NCBI RefSeq assembly: GCF_001598055.1
Contig: NZ_CP014845.1
Location: forward strand, 248,001 to 312,000
Direction of reading: 5' to 3'
DNA from: Cupriavidus nantongensis
Lineage (GTDB): Bacteria; Pseudomonadota; Gammaproteobacteria; Burkholderiales; Burkholderiaceae
DNA length: 64,000 nt
Positions 17,195 to 25,578 of the stretch are shown in pieces (the stretch's first letter is position 1; every line of letters starts with the position of its first letter). Below the pieces are notes generated by a model. That model did not search any database, had not been told where the DNA came from, and saw only the letters and a program-made list of their open reading frames with translations. The translations under genes were made by a program, and so were the position numbers.

Positions 17195-18528
17195 CAGGCC
17201 GCTGAAATACCTCCGGTGGACGTCAGCGCGACAACTGGCTGAAGCGTTGATTTGAGGAACCCATCCAACTCCACTTTCATGCGCGGCGCAGATACCTTCA
17301 CGGAAAGTTTGTTCACTATGCGGAGGCTGGATGATTTCGTGCCGAAGTCCCACCCGCTGCGCTCGATCCGCGCCATGGCCAACCAGGCGCTGGTAAAGAT
17401 GGACCGGTTGTTCGCACAGATGTACGAGGACGATATCAAGGGTGGCCAGCCCAGCATCGCGCCGGAGAAGTTGCTGCGGGCCATGCTGCTGCAGGTGCTC
17501 TACAGCGTTCGCTCCGAACGCCAACTCATGGAGCAGACGCAGTACAACCTGCTGTTTCGCTGGTTCATCGGGCTGTCGATGGACGACACCGTTTGGGTGC
17601 CCACGGTCTTCACCAAGAACCGCGAGCGGCTGATCAAGCATGATGCGGTGATCCAGTTTTTCAACGAGGTGCTGGCCATCGCGCAGAAGAAGAACTGGCT
17701 GTCGGGCGAGCACTTCAGCGTGGACGGCACGCTGATTCAGGCGTGGGCAGGCCACAAGAGCTTCGTGCGCAAGGACGGCGGCGACGACAAGGACGACAAC
17801 GACGGCGCCAACTTCAAAGGTCGCACGCGCAGCAACGAGACGCACGAGTCCAAGACCGATCCCGATGCCAAGCTGTACCGCAAGGGCAAAACTGCGAGTG
17901 AACTTCGCTATATGGGTCATACCCTGAGCGACAACCGTCACGGCCTGGTGGTGAGCGCCATGGTGACCAATGCGGACGGACATGCTGAGCGCGAGGCCGC
18001 GAAGGTGATGCTCAACGATGCCCGACAGGTGACGGACGACCCGAACACCGAAATCACGGTGGGTGCAGACAAGGGCTACGACGCGCAAGAGTTCATTCAA
18101 GCCTGCCTGGAACTGAAGGTGACGCCCCACGTGGCACAGAACACCTCGGGGCGCCGCTCGGCCGTTCCTGATGCCATTGCTTGCAGCGCCGGGTATGCCG
18201 TTTCGCAGCAAAAGCGCAAGCTGATCGAACAAGGCTTCGGATGGGTCAAGACTGTCGGGCGCATGCGCCAGGTGATGGTGCGTGGACTGAAGCGAGTCGA
18301 CCAGATGTTCGTGCTGAGCATGGCCGCCTACAACCTCGTGCGCATGCGCTCACTGGGACAAATCCGTCCGCAGTTGCAGTAATCGCGGTAATGAGGCCGG
18401 AATCGGGCGCCAAACCGCCGAAAAAATCGATGTAGGGACGTCCCGCTTCCAGATTGTGAAAAATCGCAAGCCTACTGCCTTGCAGGGGGAAGCCTCGCCT
18501 CTTGTACGGGGAGTACTTCAGCAACCTG
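17195..18528 (+). mobile_element. IS5-family insertion sequence, 1334 bp
   Basis: The ends are imperfect inverted repeats: left CAGGCCGCTGAAATACCTCC and right (read inwards) CAGGTTGCTGAAGTACTCCC, matching at 15 of the first 20 positions. A 4-bp duplication CTAG flanks the element, the size typical of IS5-group elements. It carries one DDE transposase gene. It sits inside a tcmP gene, whose reading frame is exactly restored when the element and one CTAG are removed, so the ends are well defined and the insertion looks recent. Confidence 0.9.
17252..18382 (+). CDS. IS5-family DDE transposase
   Basis: A 376-residue transposase; ATG at 17279 (MRGADTFTESLFTMRRL) is an alternative start. The N-terminal DUF772-type region is FVPKSHPLRSIRAMANQAL with APEKLLRAMLLQVLYSVRSE; the catalytic core has HFSVDGTLIQAWAGHKSF (first Asp), ITVGADKGYDAQEF (second Asp) and the C-terminal RRKLIEQGFGW-type segment (here KRKLIEQGFGWVKTVGRMRQ) with the Glu. 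It is full length and intact, so the element could still move. It cuts and joins the element's inverted repeats. Confidence 0.92.
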   Translation: MRNPSNSTFMRGADTFTESLFTMRRLDDFVPKSHPLRSIRAMANQALVKMDRLFAQMYEDDIKGGQPSIAPEKLLRAMLLQVLYSVRSERQLMEQTQYNLLFRWFIGLSMDDTVWVPTVFTKNRERLIKHDAVIQFFNEVLAIAQKKNWLSGEHFSVDGTLIQAWAGHKSFVRKDGGDDKDDNDGANFKGRTRSNETHESKTDPDAKLYRKGKTASELRYMGHTLSDNRHGLVVSAMVTNADGHAEREAAKVMLNDARQVTDDPNTEITVGADKGYDAQEFIQACLELKVTPHVAQNTSGRRSAVPDAIACSAGYAVSQQKRKLIEQGFGWVKTVGRMRQVMVRGLKRVDQMFVLSMAAYNLVRMRSLGQIRPQLQ

Positions 18529-18532
18529 CTAG
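18529..18532. repeat. IS target site duplication, right copy
   Basis: CTAG directly outside the right inverted repeat; pairs with 17191-17194. Confidence 0.85.
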
Positions 18533-19415
18533 GGTGCGAAGTGAGGTAGACCAAGTGATATTTGGTCCTGTTTTTCTGCGGGTCCAGCACCTGTACATGA
18601 GCGGCACGCGGCGGAAACCGGGGATTCGAAGACGGAAGACGCACCTTGAGGTTGCGACGGTAAGTTTGAATGATTTGGCTCTCCCGCTCCTGCGGACTCA
18701 GCCCTTCCAGGTCAAGTGGCTCACCTAGCAGATCCGTCATGTCGGCCTTCCGGTCACCGATTGACATCGTCCGGTTCACGAAGTCGTACATGAGGTTGAT
18801 CAGGAACTCTGACTTGGGGCGGCGCAGAAGGGGTTCCAACGTGGAAACCCCAACCTCCGTCCAGCCCTTTGGGTCGACGAAGAAAAAACAGAACGGGCCA
18901 TTACCGACCCATCGAAGGATATCGTCTCTCAACTGTACAAAGTCTCCCTTTAAGCAGGAAGACGTGATGGTGCGTGGAGCATTTTCGTTCAGATATCGTT
19001 CGAGCCTTGCGTAAGCATTTGCATCTTGTTCGATATACAGGGCCCGCATTTTTACACGATGCCCGTTCTTCTCAAGTTTCTGCCGGCAGGCTTCCAGTGT
19101 ACGCAGCGAGATCGCAATCGAGGTGGACTCCATGGCTTCAGAGTCATCTTGCCAGGGCCCCGCGAAGCAGTCCACATAACACAGTTCCACGCCCGAACGG
19201 CTCTGTGATGCAGCTCCCATGATCAACAGCAACTTCTCGAGATAGGATTGGAGCAGCGAATGCTTGACCAAGGCCTGTTCTCGAGTATGGTACGCCTGCG
19301 GGACGTTGAAGTTTTCCATCGTTCTCAGAAAGCAGATGTTTGTGGCCCGATTACACTCTTACGGATTTGCTAACGCAGCGTATCGTTGGCACACGACGCG
19401 GGGCTGATGCCGACC

Positions 19416-20684
19416 TCAGATAAACTGGAAAGACTTTTGCGAAGGAAGACGCAAAATGTGCGCATCGCGTAGATCGGTGCGGACGTTGAGCTTCTGTCCG
19501 GTTTCCCCGAATACATGAACCTCCTTTCCCCTTACCAATTCAAGTATCGAGTCCTGAACCATTTTTCGGGTGGCCGGCGTCGTATTGATGTTTTCAAGGA
19601 AAAAAGCGCCGAACGGAATCCCATCGGGGTACTTCGCAAGCATTGAGGGAATTTGTGACAGCATCGCATTGTTGCTCGCCAACTTGGCGAGATCATCGAA
19701 CTCGAATGCCGCCTGGAGGCTGTTCTCGGGATTGAGCTTGGCAGCGTAACCAGTGTGTAGCATGCCGAATCCCGGCAAGCCATAGTGCCCAAAATGATTG
19801 TGATGGCGCCAGTGCGCAGTCGCCATGACGTCACGAGCCTTCCAGTGTCGCGACAAGTGCAGAAGCCAAAAATCCCCATGACCGCGTTCAGGGCGGATGA
19901 AGAAGGGGGTGAAAAAACTTGCCCCTGAAGTAGTAGTGATATTCGCGTACAGGCTGGATTGGATATGAACGCGCCATCCTGGACTCCGGATGCTACGATC
20001 AAGGTCCGCCGCCGACACAGCGCCCGTAAACCCCGTAGTCCGTTCAAACGCCGCGAGCGTGCCTGGTGAAAGATAATTGATCAGCGAATCGACGTTAAAA
20101 GTCAGGATAACTTCGGCATGATGAAGGGTGTCGAATATCGACGCCAGCACGCTGCGCGGAACGGCCTTGTAGCCGTACTGGTCGAGCACGAAAATTGCCC
20201 GGCCGCTTCTGCGCGATCTGTCTTTTGCTCGCGCGATGACCGTTGGTGCGAGATCCTTAAATGTGCCGGTAATCGTTCGAATCCTACCTGCTTTGAGCTC
20301 GTTGCCGTAACCCATTGCCTCAAGCTCGTACCGTAGATACTCAATAGCTGCCGCCGACTCATCGATGCAGATCAATTCCACATCAATATCGATGTTCTTG
20401 CGGCGCTGTTGCAGGTCCATAATCCTTACCTGCGCCTCACGCATCGCCTCCAGAATGACGATGGGTGACCCCGGCACCTTCTTTCCACTGCTATTTTGAT
20501 AGCAACCGCCTCCGCAAAATCCGTCGACGATCGTCAGCCTGATTCGGTCTTGCGCCGGTGATGCGACGAGAGTGAGAAAATAGTCGACGAGATAGGAGCG
20601 TAGGATCGCGTGCTTGACCTCGCTGTGCCGTCGGATTACGGGAGCTGGGCTTCCGGGTTCCCAATCGTAGTGATTCGAAATCAT
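19416..20684 (-). CDS. TcmP-like three-Cys-motif partner protein (second, divergent copy)
   Basis: A 422-residue protein sharing the TcmP plan: RRHSEVKHAILRSYLVDYFL at the start, a Rossmann-like IVDGFCGGGCY (Asp about 54), GSPIVILEAM, and AIFVLDQYGYKAVP (Asp about 168) in the place of the usual DPxG block. The C-terminal third is a separate domain with FGETGQKLNVRTDLRDAH. It differs strongly from the neighbouring IS-split TcmP and is not a recent duplicate. It is intact and lies 96 bp upstream of that gene on the same strand, so the two were probably cotranscribed. The annotation rests on pattern; biochemical role unknown. Low GC, island gene. Confidence 0.72.
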   Translation of the reverse strand: MISNHYDWEPGSPAPVIRRHSEVKHAILRSYLVDYFLTLVASPAQDRIRLTIVDGFCGGGCYQNSSGKKVPGSPIVILEAMREAQVRIMDLQQRRKNIDIDVELICIDESAAAIEYLRYELEAMGYGNELKAGRIRTITGTFKDLAPTVIARAKDRSRRSGRAIFVLDQYGYKAVPRSVLASIFDTLHHAEVILTFNVDSLINYLSPGTLAAFERTTGFTGAVSAADLDRSIRSPGWRVHIQSSLYANITTTSGASFFTPFFIRPERGHGDFWLLHLSRHWKARDVMATAHWRHHNHFGHYGLPGFGMLHTGYAAKLNPENSLQAAFEFDDLAKLASNNAMLSQIPSMLAKYPDGIPFGAFFLENINTTPATRKMVQDSILELVRGKEVHVFGETGQKLNVRTDLRDAHILRLPSQKSFQFI

Positions 20685-20760
20685 GCTCAGTTAGTGGATG
20701 GCTTCCCGAACGCATATTCTTATCTCGTGGCGATTAATGTGCCGCAGTTTTGCGTGTATA

Positions 20761-20970
20761 TCAAGCGCTACGTCGAGCAAGAGGCAGCGAGGGTGCAACG
20801 CAAAAACTGTGTCCATGCAAGATGACAGTTCTAAGGAACCTGACCATTTCTTCAGCATCCTCCGGCAACGCCCGTCCGTCAGATTTTCCAGGCAGGCGAG
20901 CTGAGGATTGAGTTGCAGTTGGTGTATCCGTACTGATTCCCGCAATACAAGGTGTGACAGCACAGGCCAT
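20761..20970 (-). CDS. Possible small protein of unknown function
   Basis: A 69-residue frame from an ATG at 20970 preceded by GGGGGG. It begins MACAVTPCIAGIS and contains LPEDAEEMVRFLRTVILHGH. An overlapping frame on the same strand (20691-20963, 90 residues from GTG) is also open, and I cannot decide between them. No family recognised. It starts 15 bp after the stop of the small gene at 20986-21171. Confidence 0.3.
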   Translation of the reverse strand: MACAVTPCIAGISTDTPTATQSSARLPGKSDGRALPEDAEEMVRFLRTVILHGHSFCVAPSLPLARRSA

Positions 20971-20985
20971 CACACCCCCCAACCA

Positions 20986-21171
20986 CTATTGCAACCGCTC
21001 TCGCTCAACTATCAGCCCATCCAGCTGCATCTTCACCATGCCAAGCAGGCACAGCGCACTGAAGCAGCCCTCCGAGCTTTCGCTTTCATGATCCAGCAGT
21101 ACGAGAACTCCTTCAATTCCCGCGCGAACCTGCTGCAGGCACTCGTTGGTTATTTCATCGATCGTCATCAT
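20986..21171 (-). CDS. Small hypothetical protein, DUF1484-like
   Basis: A 61-residue acidic, helical protein, [20 protein letters not shown], with [20 protein letters not shown] and a C-terminal [27 protein letters not shown] precedes the ATG. The pattern (two helices around a Ser-Glu-rich turn with a conserved-looking Cys) recalls the short DUF1484 proteins common in Ralstonia and Cupriavidus; that match is from memory of the pattern, not a search. It is the outermost gene of the low-GC island. Confidence 0.5.
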   Translation of the reverse strand: MMTIDEITNECLQQVRAGIEGVLVLLDHESESSEGCFSALCLLGMVKMQLDGLIVERERLQ

Positions 21172-21529
21172 TGATTCCCTCACAAGTGAGTGCGCGCCAC
21201 TCCTTTCCACGTGAGGGCGGCGGGCCAGTCAACGAGGGTGGAAAGACCGGTCTGACGAGGGGAACCGGCCAGCCTTGCGGCTGCCTCGCTTGGCCCGCCA
21301 TGGGAACCATGCGATCACACAGGCGTTGCTTGCTGCAAGAGCAACGCCTGCCCTCGGTCAGACATCCGGGCTTTCCACACCCGATCATCGGTGGTCCGAT
21401 GACACCACCAGTATTTCGCGTAGCTACCGGGGAATCGATGAGAGATATCGCATTTCCAGGGGCGCGCGAAGTTTGGATCCGGGCAACGGATCTAGAAATC
21501 GCAGACTCTTGAAAATGCGCGTGCGGGAA
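21172..21529. other. Intergenic end of the island, one hairpin
   Basis: About 360 bp without a credible gene. A stem-loop AGGCGTTGCT / AGCAACGCCT with a 9-base loop is at 21321-21349. It may be a terminator, although no T-run follows. No integrase, tRNA or clear attachment repeat was found here. Confidence 0.4.
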
Positions 21530-22798
21530 TCAGGCTTGGGCAGGCGCCAGGGCCGCGCCAGGCACCATCGCCGGCGCACTCCCCATTGCCTGGTCCACAA
21601 CCCCCGCCACCATGTCCGCCGTCACTGCCGACAAGGTCCACCCCAAATGCCCGTGCCCGGTGTTGTAGAAGATGCAGGCCGCTCGCCCGCGTCCTACGCG
21701 CGGCAGCATGTCGGGCAGCATCGGCCGCAGGCCGGCCCATGGCACCACGCTGCGCGTGCTGACGCCGGGGAAGCACTGCTGCACCCAGTCCACCAGCGGG
21801 CGGATGCGGTCGGCGCGGATATCGCGGTTGGTGCCGTTGAACTCGGCGGTGCCGGCAACGCGGAAGCGGTCGTCGCCGAGGCGGCTGGTGACCAGCTTGG
21901 TTTCGTCGTCGAGCAGGCTGACCGTCGGGGCGGCGGCGCGGCTGGCGTCATCGGTCAGGTTGACGGTGATCGAATAGCCCTTGACCGGATAGATGTTGAC
22001 GCGGTCGCCCAGCGCGGCGGCCAGTGCGCGGCTGGCGGTGCCGGCGCAGATCACGGCGCCGTCGAAGGTGGCAGTGGTGCTGTCGTTGCCATCCTGTACG
22101 GTGATGGTGGCGCGCCGGCCGTCGGTCTTGACCGCGCGCACGTCCTGGCCGTACATGCAGCGCACGCCCAGGCGCGCGGCGGCGGCGGCCAGTCCGCTGG
22201 TGAACTTGTGGATGTCGCCGGTCGAATCGCTCTCGGTGAAGTAGCCGCCGTAGTAGGAGCCCGCCAGTGTCGGCTCGATCGTGCGCATCTCCTGCGGGGT
22301 CACCGCGCGCCGCTCGAGCCCGCCTTGCGCCAGCAGCGCCGAGACGCGGCCGGCATGCTCGAAGCCGGCGCGGTCGCGGTAGATATGGAGGATGCCGGCG
22401 CGCTTCAGGTCGAAGTCGATGCCTTCCTGCGCCGCCCACGCAAACAGGTGCTCGCGTGCAGCGATGGCCAGGCGCGCGGTCTCGATGGTGTTGCGGCGGT
22501 AGTGGGGAATCGACGCGATGAACTCGGCGAACCACGACAGCTTGTGCCAGCTGGGCCGGGGATTGACCAGCAGCGGCGCATCGTTGCGCAGCATCCACTT
22601 CATCCCCTTGACGATGGTGGACCAGTGGGTCCAGACCTCGGCGTTGGAGGCGGACAGTTGCCCGCCGTTTGCGAACGAGGTCTCCATGGCGGCATAGCGG
22701 TGCCGTTCGTACAGGGTGACGGAGAATCCGCGCCGGGCCAGCGCGTAGGCCGTGGTGACACCAGTGATGCCACCGCCGATAACAGCGATTGTCTTCAT
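21530..22798 (-). CDS. dadA: D-amino-acid dehydrogenase / glycine oxidase-like FAD enzyme (DadA family)
   Basis: A 422-residue flavoprotein from MKTIAVIGGGITGVTTAYAL, whose GxGxxG motif binds FAD. Further motifs: TLYERHRYAAMETSFANGGQ, GAVICAGTASRAL, and near the C-terminus FYNTGHGHLGWTLSAVTADM. DadA enzymes oxidise D-alanine and other D-amino acids to keto acids, passing electrons to the respiratory chain. A longer frame runs upstream to 23179 but crosses a tandem glycine riboswitch and is not coding. The riboswitch suggests that glycine itself is the inducer, and perhaps a substrate. Confidence 0.88.
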   Translation of the reverse strand: MKTIAVIGGGITGVTTAYALARRGFSVTLYERHRYAAMETSFANGGQLSASNAEVWTHWSTIVKGMKWMLRNDAPLLVNPRPSWHKLSWFAEFIASIPHYRRNTIETARLAIAAREHLFAWAAQEGIDFDLKRAGILHIYRDRAGFEHAGRVSALLAQGGLERRAVTPQEMRTIEPTLAGSYYGGYFTESDSTGDIHKFTSGLAAAAARLGVRCMYGQDVRAVKTDGRRATITVQDGNDSTTATFDGAVICAGTASRALAAALGDRVNIYPVKGYSITVNLTDDASRAAAPTVSLLDDETKLVTSRLGDDRFRVAGTAEFNGTNRDIRADRIRPLVDWVQQCFPGVSTRSVVPWAGLRPMLPDMLPRVGRGRAACIFYNTGHGHLGWTLSAVTADMVAGVVDQAMGSAPAMVPGAALAPAQA

Positions 22799-22857
22799 GA
22801 TCTGCAGGTTCCGGGAACGTCGGGGGGTGGAGTCCGCACGCAACATGCGTGGAGGAC

Positions 22858-23062
22858 GCCCCCTCTGTTCTGGACCTGAGAGATTCACGACGCCTTGCCG
22901 CGGGGCGGGCGCGCTTGCTCCTTCGGTATGCCGGGCGGACGATGGCGTCCGGCATTCTTCAGAGTGCACTGACGGGTGATGCCGGTCCTTTTGCCTGAGA
23001 GTTTCCGGGGCGGTTGCTCCTTCGGCGCCGTGCGCGGCGGGCGCCGCGACAGTCTCTCCCTG
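22858..23062 (-). ncRNA. Tandem glycine riboswitch
   Basis: Read on the minus strand, the first aptamer starts GGGAGAGACTG (about 23060), contains GCCGAAGGAGCAACC and ends with ACTCTCAGGCAAAAGGACC. The second has ACCGAAGGAGCAAGC and closes with AATCTCTCAGGTCCAGAAC and AGAGGGGG (about 22859). These are the conserved glycine aptamer blocks in the usual two-aptamer order. It lies about 60 nt before the dadA start at 22798, so glycine should switch dadA expression. Confidence 0.93.
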
Positions 23063-23297
23063 CATCACGCTGGCTTGACGCCAGTCGGGGCAATGTAGTG
23101 ACAAGGCCCCGTATTGGATATGCGGGTTAACACGGATACAAGCGGAAATGGCCGCGCCGGCCGCGTCGCTATGTCGCATCGGCCAGCGCCGCCAGGCCCC
23201 ATAAAATGTCAGCGCTCGCTCTCAGAAAGATGCGGGAGGGTGCGCCTGCTGCCGCGCAGGCCAGCGAGCCAGAACAAGACAAAAAGCAAGGTATTCA

Positions 23298-25574
23298 GTG
23301 AAGAAAAATCGCATTGCACTGGCCGTCTCGGCAGTGCTGATGGGCCCTGCCGTGGCCGCCGCGCAGGCAGTGGAGGCTCCCGCGTCGTTGCCGGAGGTGG
23401 TGGTATCGGCCGGACCCGACCGCGGCGAGGTGCCGGCGGTGCCGCCCAACACGCCGGCGCCGGCGTATGGCATCAGCAGCACGCGCATGGCCGACTTCAA
23501 CGTGGTCAATACCGAAGACGCGCTCAAGTACGCGCCCAACCTCGCCGTGCGCAAGCGCTTTATCGGCGATATGAATTCGATCATCTCGGTGCGCAGCACC
23601 AGCTCGCGCCAGTCGGCGCGCGGGCTGGTCTATGCGGATGGCCTGCTGCTGTCCAACCTGCTTGGTTCGGACTACAGCTTCCCGCCGCGCTGGTCGCTGG
23701 TCAATGCCGCCGAGATCGAGCGCATGGACGTGCTGTACGGCCCGTATTCGGCGCTGTATCCCGGCAATTCGCTGGGCGCGACGGTGCTGATCACCACGCG
23801 CACGCCGCAGAAGTTCGAGGGTGACGCCAGCGTGCAGCTGTTCACACAGCGCTTCAACCTGTACGGCACCCACGATAACTTCAACGGGGTGCATGCCAAC
23901 GCCTACGTGGGCGATCGCGTCGGCGCGTTCTCGTGGCTGGTCAGCGTGGACCGGCAGGACAGCAAGAGCCAGCCGCTGAGCTTCTACACCGCATCGCGCT
24001 CGACGCGGCCCGCGGGCGCGGCGGACACGCCGGTGTCCGGCGCCTATTTCGACCGGGACCAGAGCGGGCGCGACCGCGTGGTGATGGGGGTGAACAGCGA
24101 GGGCGTCACGCACACCGTGCAGGACCAGCTCAAGCTCAAGCTCGGCTACGACATCACCAGCACGCTGCAGGCGCAGTTCACCGCCGCCTACTGGCAGCAG
24201 GACCGCTCCAGCACCACCGGCAGCTACCTGCGCGATGCCAATGGCAATGTCGTATCCAGCGGCCCGGTCAATATCGGCGGCTACCAGTACGTGATTCCGG
24301 CCAACGCCTTTGCGCCCGGCAATGGCGAGGATGCGCGCTGGCTGTACGGCCTGTCGCTGCGCACGCGCAACCAGACGGGGTGGAACTTTTCCGGCGTGGC
24401 GTCGCTGTTCGATGTCAGCAAGGACGTGAGCCGCAGCGCCAGCACCGTCGGCAACGGACCGGGCACTGTGACGTATGGCGACGGCACCGGCTGGCGCACG
24501 CTCGACCTGAAGGCCGACTACCGCCCGGAGCGCCTGCAGGGCGGGCACTGGATCACCTTCGGCTACCACTATGACAACTACCGGCTGAGCAATACCACCT
24601 ACAACACCTCGGACTGGCGCGCGGCCACCATCACCGCGTTCAACAATGCCTTCACCGGCAAGACCGAGACCCAGGCGCTCTACGCGCAGGACGCCTGGTA
24701 CTTCGCCGAGGACTGGAAGCTGATCCCCGGCGTGCGCTACGAGCACTGGCGCGCCTATGACGGCAGCCGCAGCCAGCCCGGCGTGGACATCGGCTATCCG
24801 GTGCGCAGCGAATCCAACTGGTCGCCCAAGCTGGCGCTGGAGAAGGCGTTCGGGCAGGACTGGCTGGGCCGGCTGTCGCTGGGCCAGGCCTATCGCTACC
24901 CGACCGTCAGCGAGCTGTTCCAGGGCCGCATCACCGGCACTTCGCTGATCAACAACGATCCCAGCCTGCGGCCGGAACGATCATTCTCCAAGGACCTGAC
25001 CTTCGAACGCACGGTGGACGCGTCGAACTTCCGCGTCTCGCTGTACGAGGACGATATCCGGGATGCGCTGGTCAGCCAGACCAACACCACGGTATTCCCC
25101 ACCGTCACCAGCTTCCAGAACGTCGAGCGGGTGCGCACGCGCGGCATCGAGCTGGCCTATGACGGGCGCGATGTGCTGGTGCGCGGCTTCGACCTGTCGG
25201 CCAGCGGCGCCTACAACCATTCGAAGACGCTGGAGAACGCCAACAACCCGGCCTCGGTCGGCAAGTATTTCTACCGCATCCCGAAGTGGCGCGCCAACCT
25301 GGTGGGCACCTATCGCTTTACGCCGGCGTGGGCCGGCACGCTGGCGATGACGTATTCGGGCCGGCAGTACAATACGCTCGACAATTCGGACACCAACCCC
25401 GACACCTTCGGCGGCACCAGCAGCTTCCTGACCTTCGACGTCAAGGTGACGTACAAGCCCGCAAAGAACGTTCGCCTCGGGCTTGGCATCGACAACCTCA
25501 CCGACCAGCGCTATTACGTCTACCACCCGTACCCGGGCCGGACGTTCTATGCGGAGGCGAAACTCTCCTTCTGA
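23298..25574 (+). CDS. TonB-dependent outer-membrane receptor
   Basis: A 758-residue receptor starting at GTG (MKKNRIALAVSAVLMGPAVAAAQA signal peptide). The TonB box region is LPEVVVSAGP; the plug domain has NTEDALKYAPNLAVRKRFIGD, SARGLVYADGLLLSN and the block IERMDVLYGPYSALYPGNSLG; the barrel ends in the expected aromatic residue (FYAEAKLSF). It should import a bound ligand such as a metal chelate using TonB energy. It forms an operon with a BNR-repeat protein (4-bp gap) and a thioredoxin-like protein (overlap). Cysteine motifs in those partners hint at a redox-active metal such as copper, but the ligand is not known. Confidence 0.88.
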   Translation: MKKNRIALAVSAVLMGPAVAAAQAVEAPASLPEVVVSAGPDRGEVPAVPPNTPAPAYGISSTRMADFNVVNTEDALKYAPNLAVRKRFIGDMNSIISVRSTSSRQSARGLVYADGLLLSNLLGSDYSFPPRWSLVNAAEIERMDVLYGPYSALYPGNSLGATVLITTRTPQKFEGDASVQLFTQRFNLYGTHDNFNGVHANAYVGDRVGAFSWLVSVDRQDSKSQPLSFYTASRSTRPAGAADTPVSGAYFDRDQSGRDRVVMGVNSEGVTHTVQDQLKLKLGYDITSTLQAQFTAAYWQQDRSSTTGSYLRDANGNVVSSGPVNIGGYQYVIPANAFAPGNGEDARWLYGLSLRTRNQTGWNFSGVASLFDVSKDVSRSASTVGNGPGTVTYGDGTGWRTLDLKADYRPERLQGGHWITFGYHYDNYRLSNTTYNTSDWRAATITAFNNAFTGKTETQALYAQDAWYFAEDWKLIPGVRYEHWRAYDGSRSQPGVDIGYPVRSESNWSPKLALEKAFGQDWLGRLSLGQAYRYPTVSELFQGRITGTSLINNDPSLRPERSFSKDLTFERTVDASNFRVSLYEDDIRDALVSQTNTTVFPTVTSFQNVERVRTRGIELAYDGRDVLVRGFDLSASGAYNHSKTLENANNPASVGKYFYRIPKWRANLVGTYRFTPAWAGTLAMTYSGRQYNTLDNSDTNPDTFGGTSSFLTFDVKVTYKPAKNVRLGLGIDNLTDQRYYVYHPYPGRTFYAEAKLSF

Positions 25575-25578
25575 GCAC

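Larger units (their letters stand above)
16788..19319 (-). pseudogene. tcmP: TcmP (three-Cys-motif partner) gene interrupted by an IS element
   Basis: The N-terminal part is 18529-19319 and the C-terminal part 16788-17190; an IS lies between. Removing the IS and one copy of CTAG restores a single frame of 397 residues, with the junction reading TSHPRGVIEFKS, the expected family sequence. N-terminal features: HTREQALVKHSLLQSYLEKL, a Rossmann-like motif CYVDCFAGPW (Asp about 50) and FFFVDPKGW (Asp about 149), suggesting a methyltransferase-like fold. The C-terminus (about 280-397) looks like a small winged-helix domain (LVRLIKAGKVTNLSADAKRR). Family members are encoded beside DUF5131 proteins. 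The present frames are truncated and end in IS sequence, so the protein is probably non-functional unless the IS excises. Confidence 0.88.

Noticed and set aside
18246..18528. C-terminal end of the TcmP frame beyond 18529
   Set aside because: This part is IS sequence read by chance; it has no TcmP similarity.
21321..21349. Stem-loop near the island end as an attachment site
   Set aside because: No integrase, no tRNA and no matching direct repeat at the other island border were found.
22799..23179. N-terminal extension of the DadA frame
   Set aside because: It reads through a complete tandem glycine riboswitch; the MKTIAVIGGGITG start matches the family.
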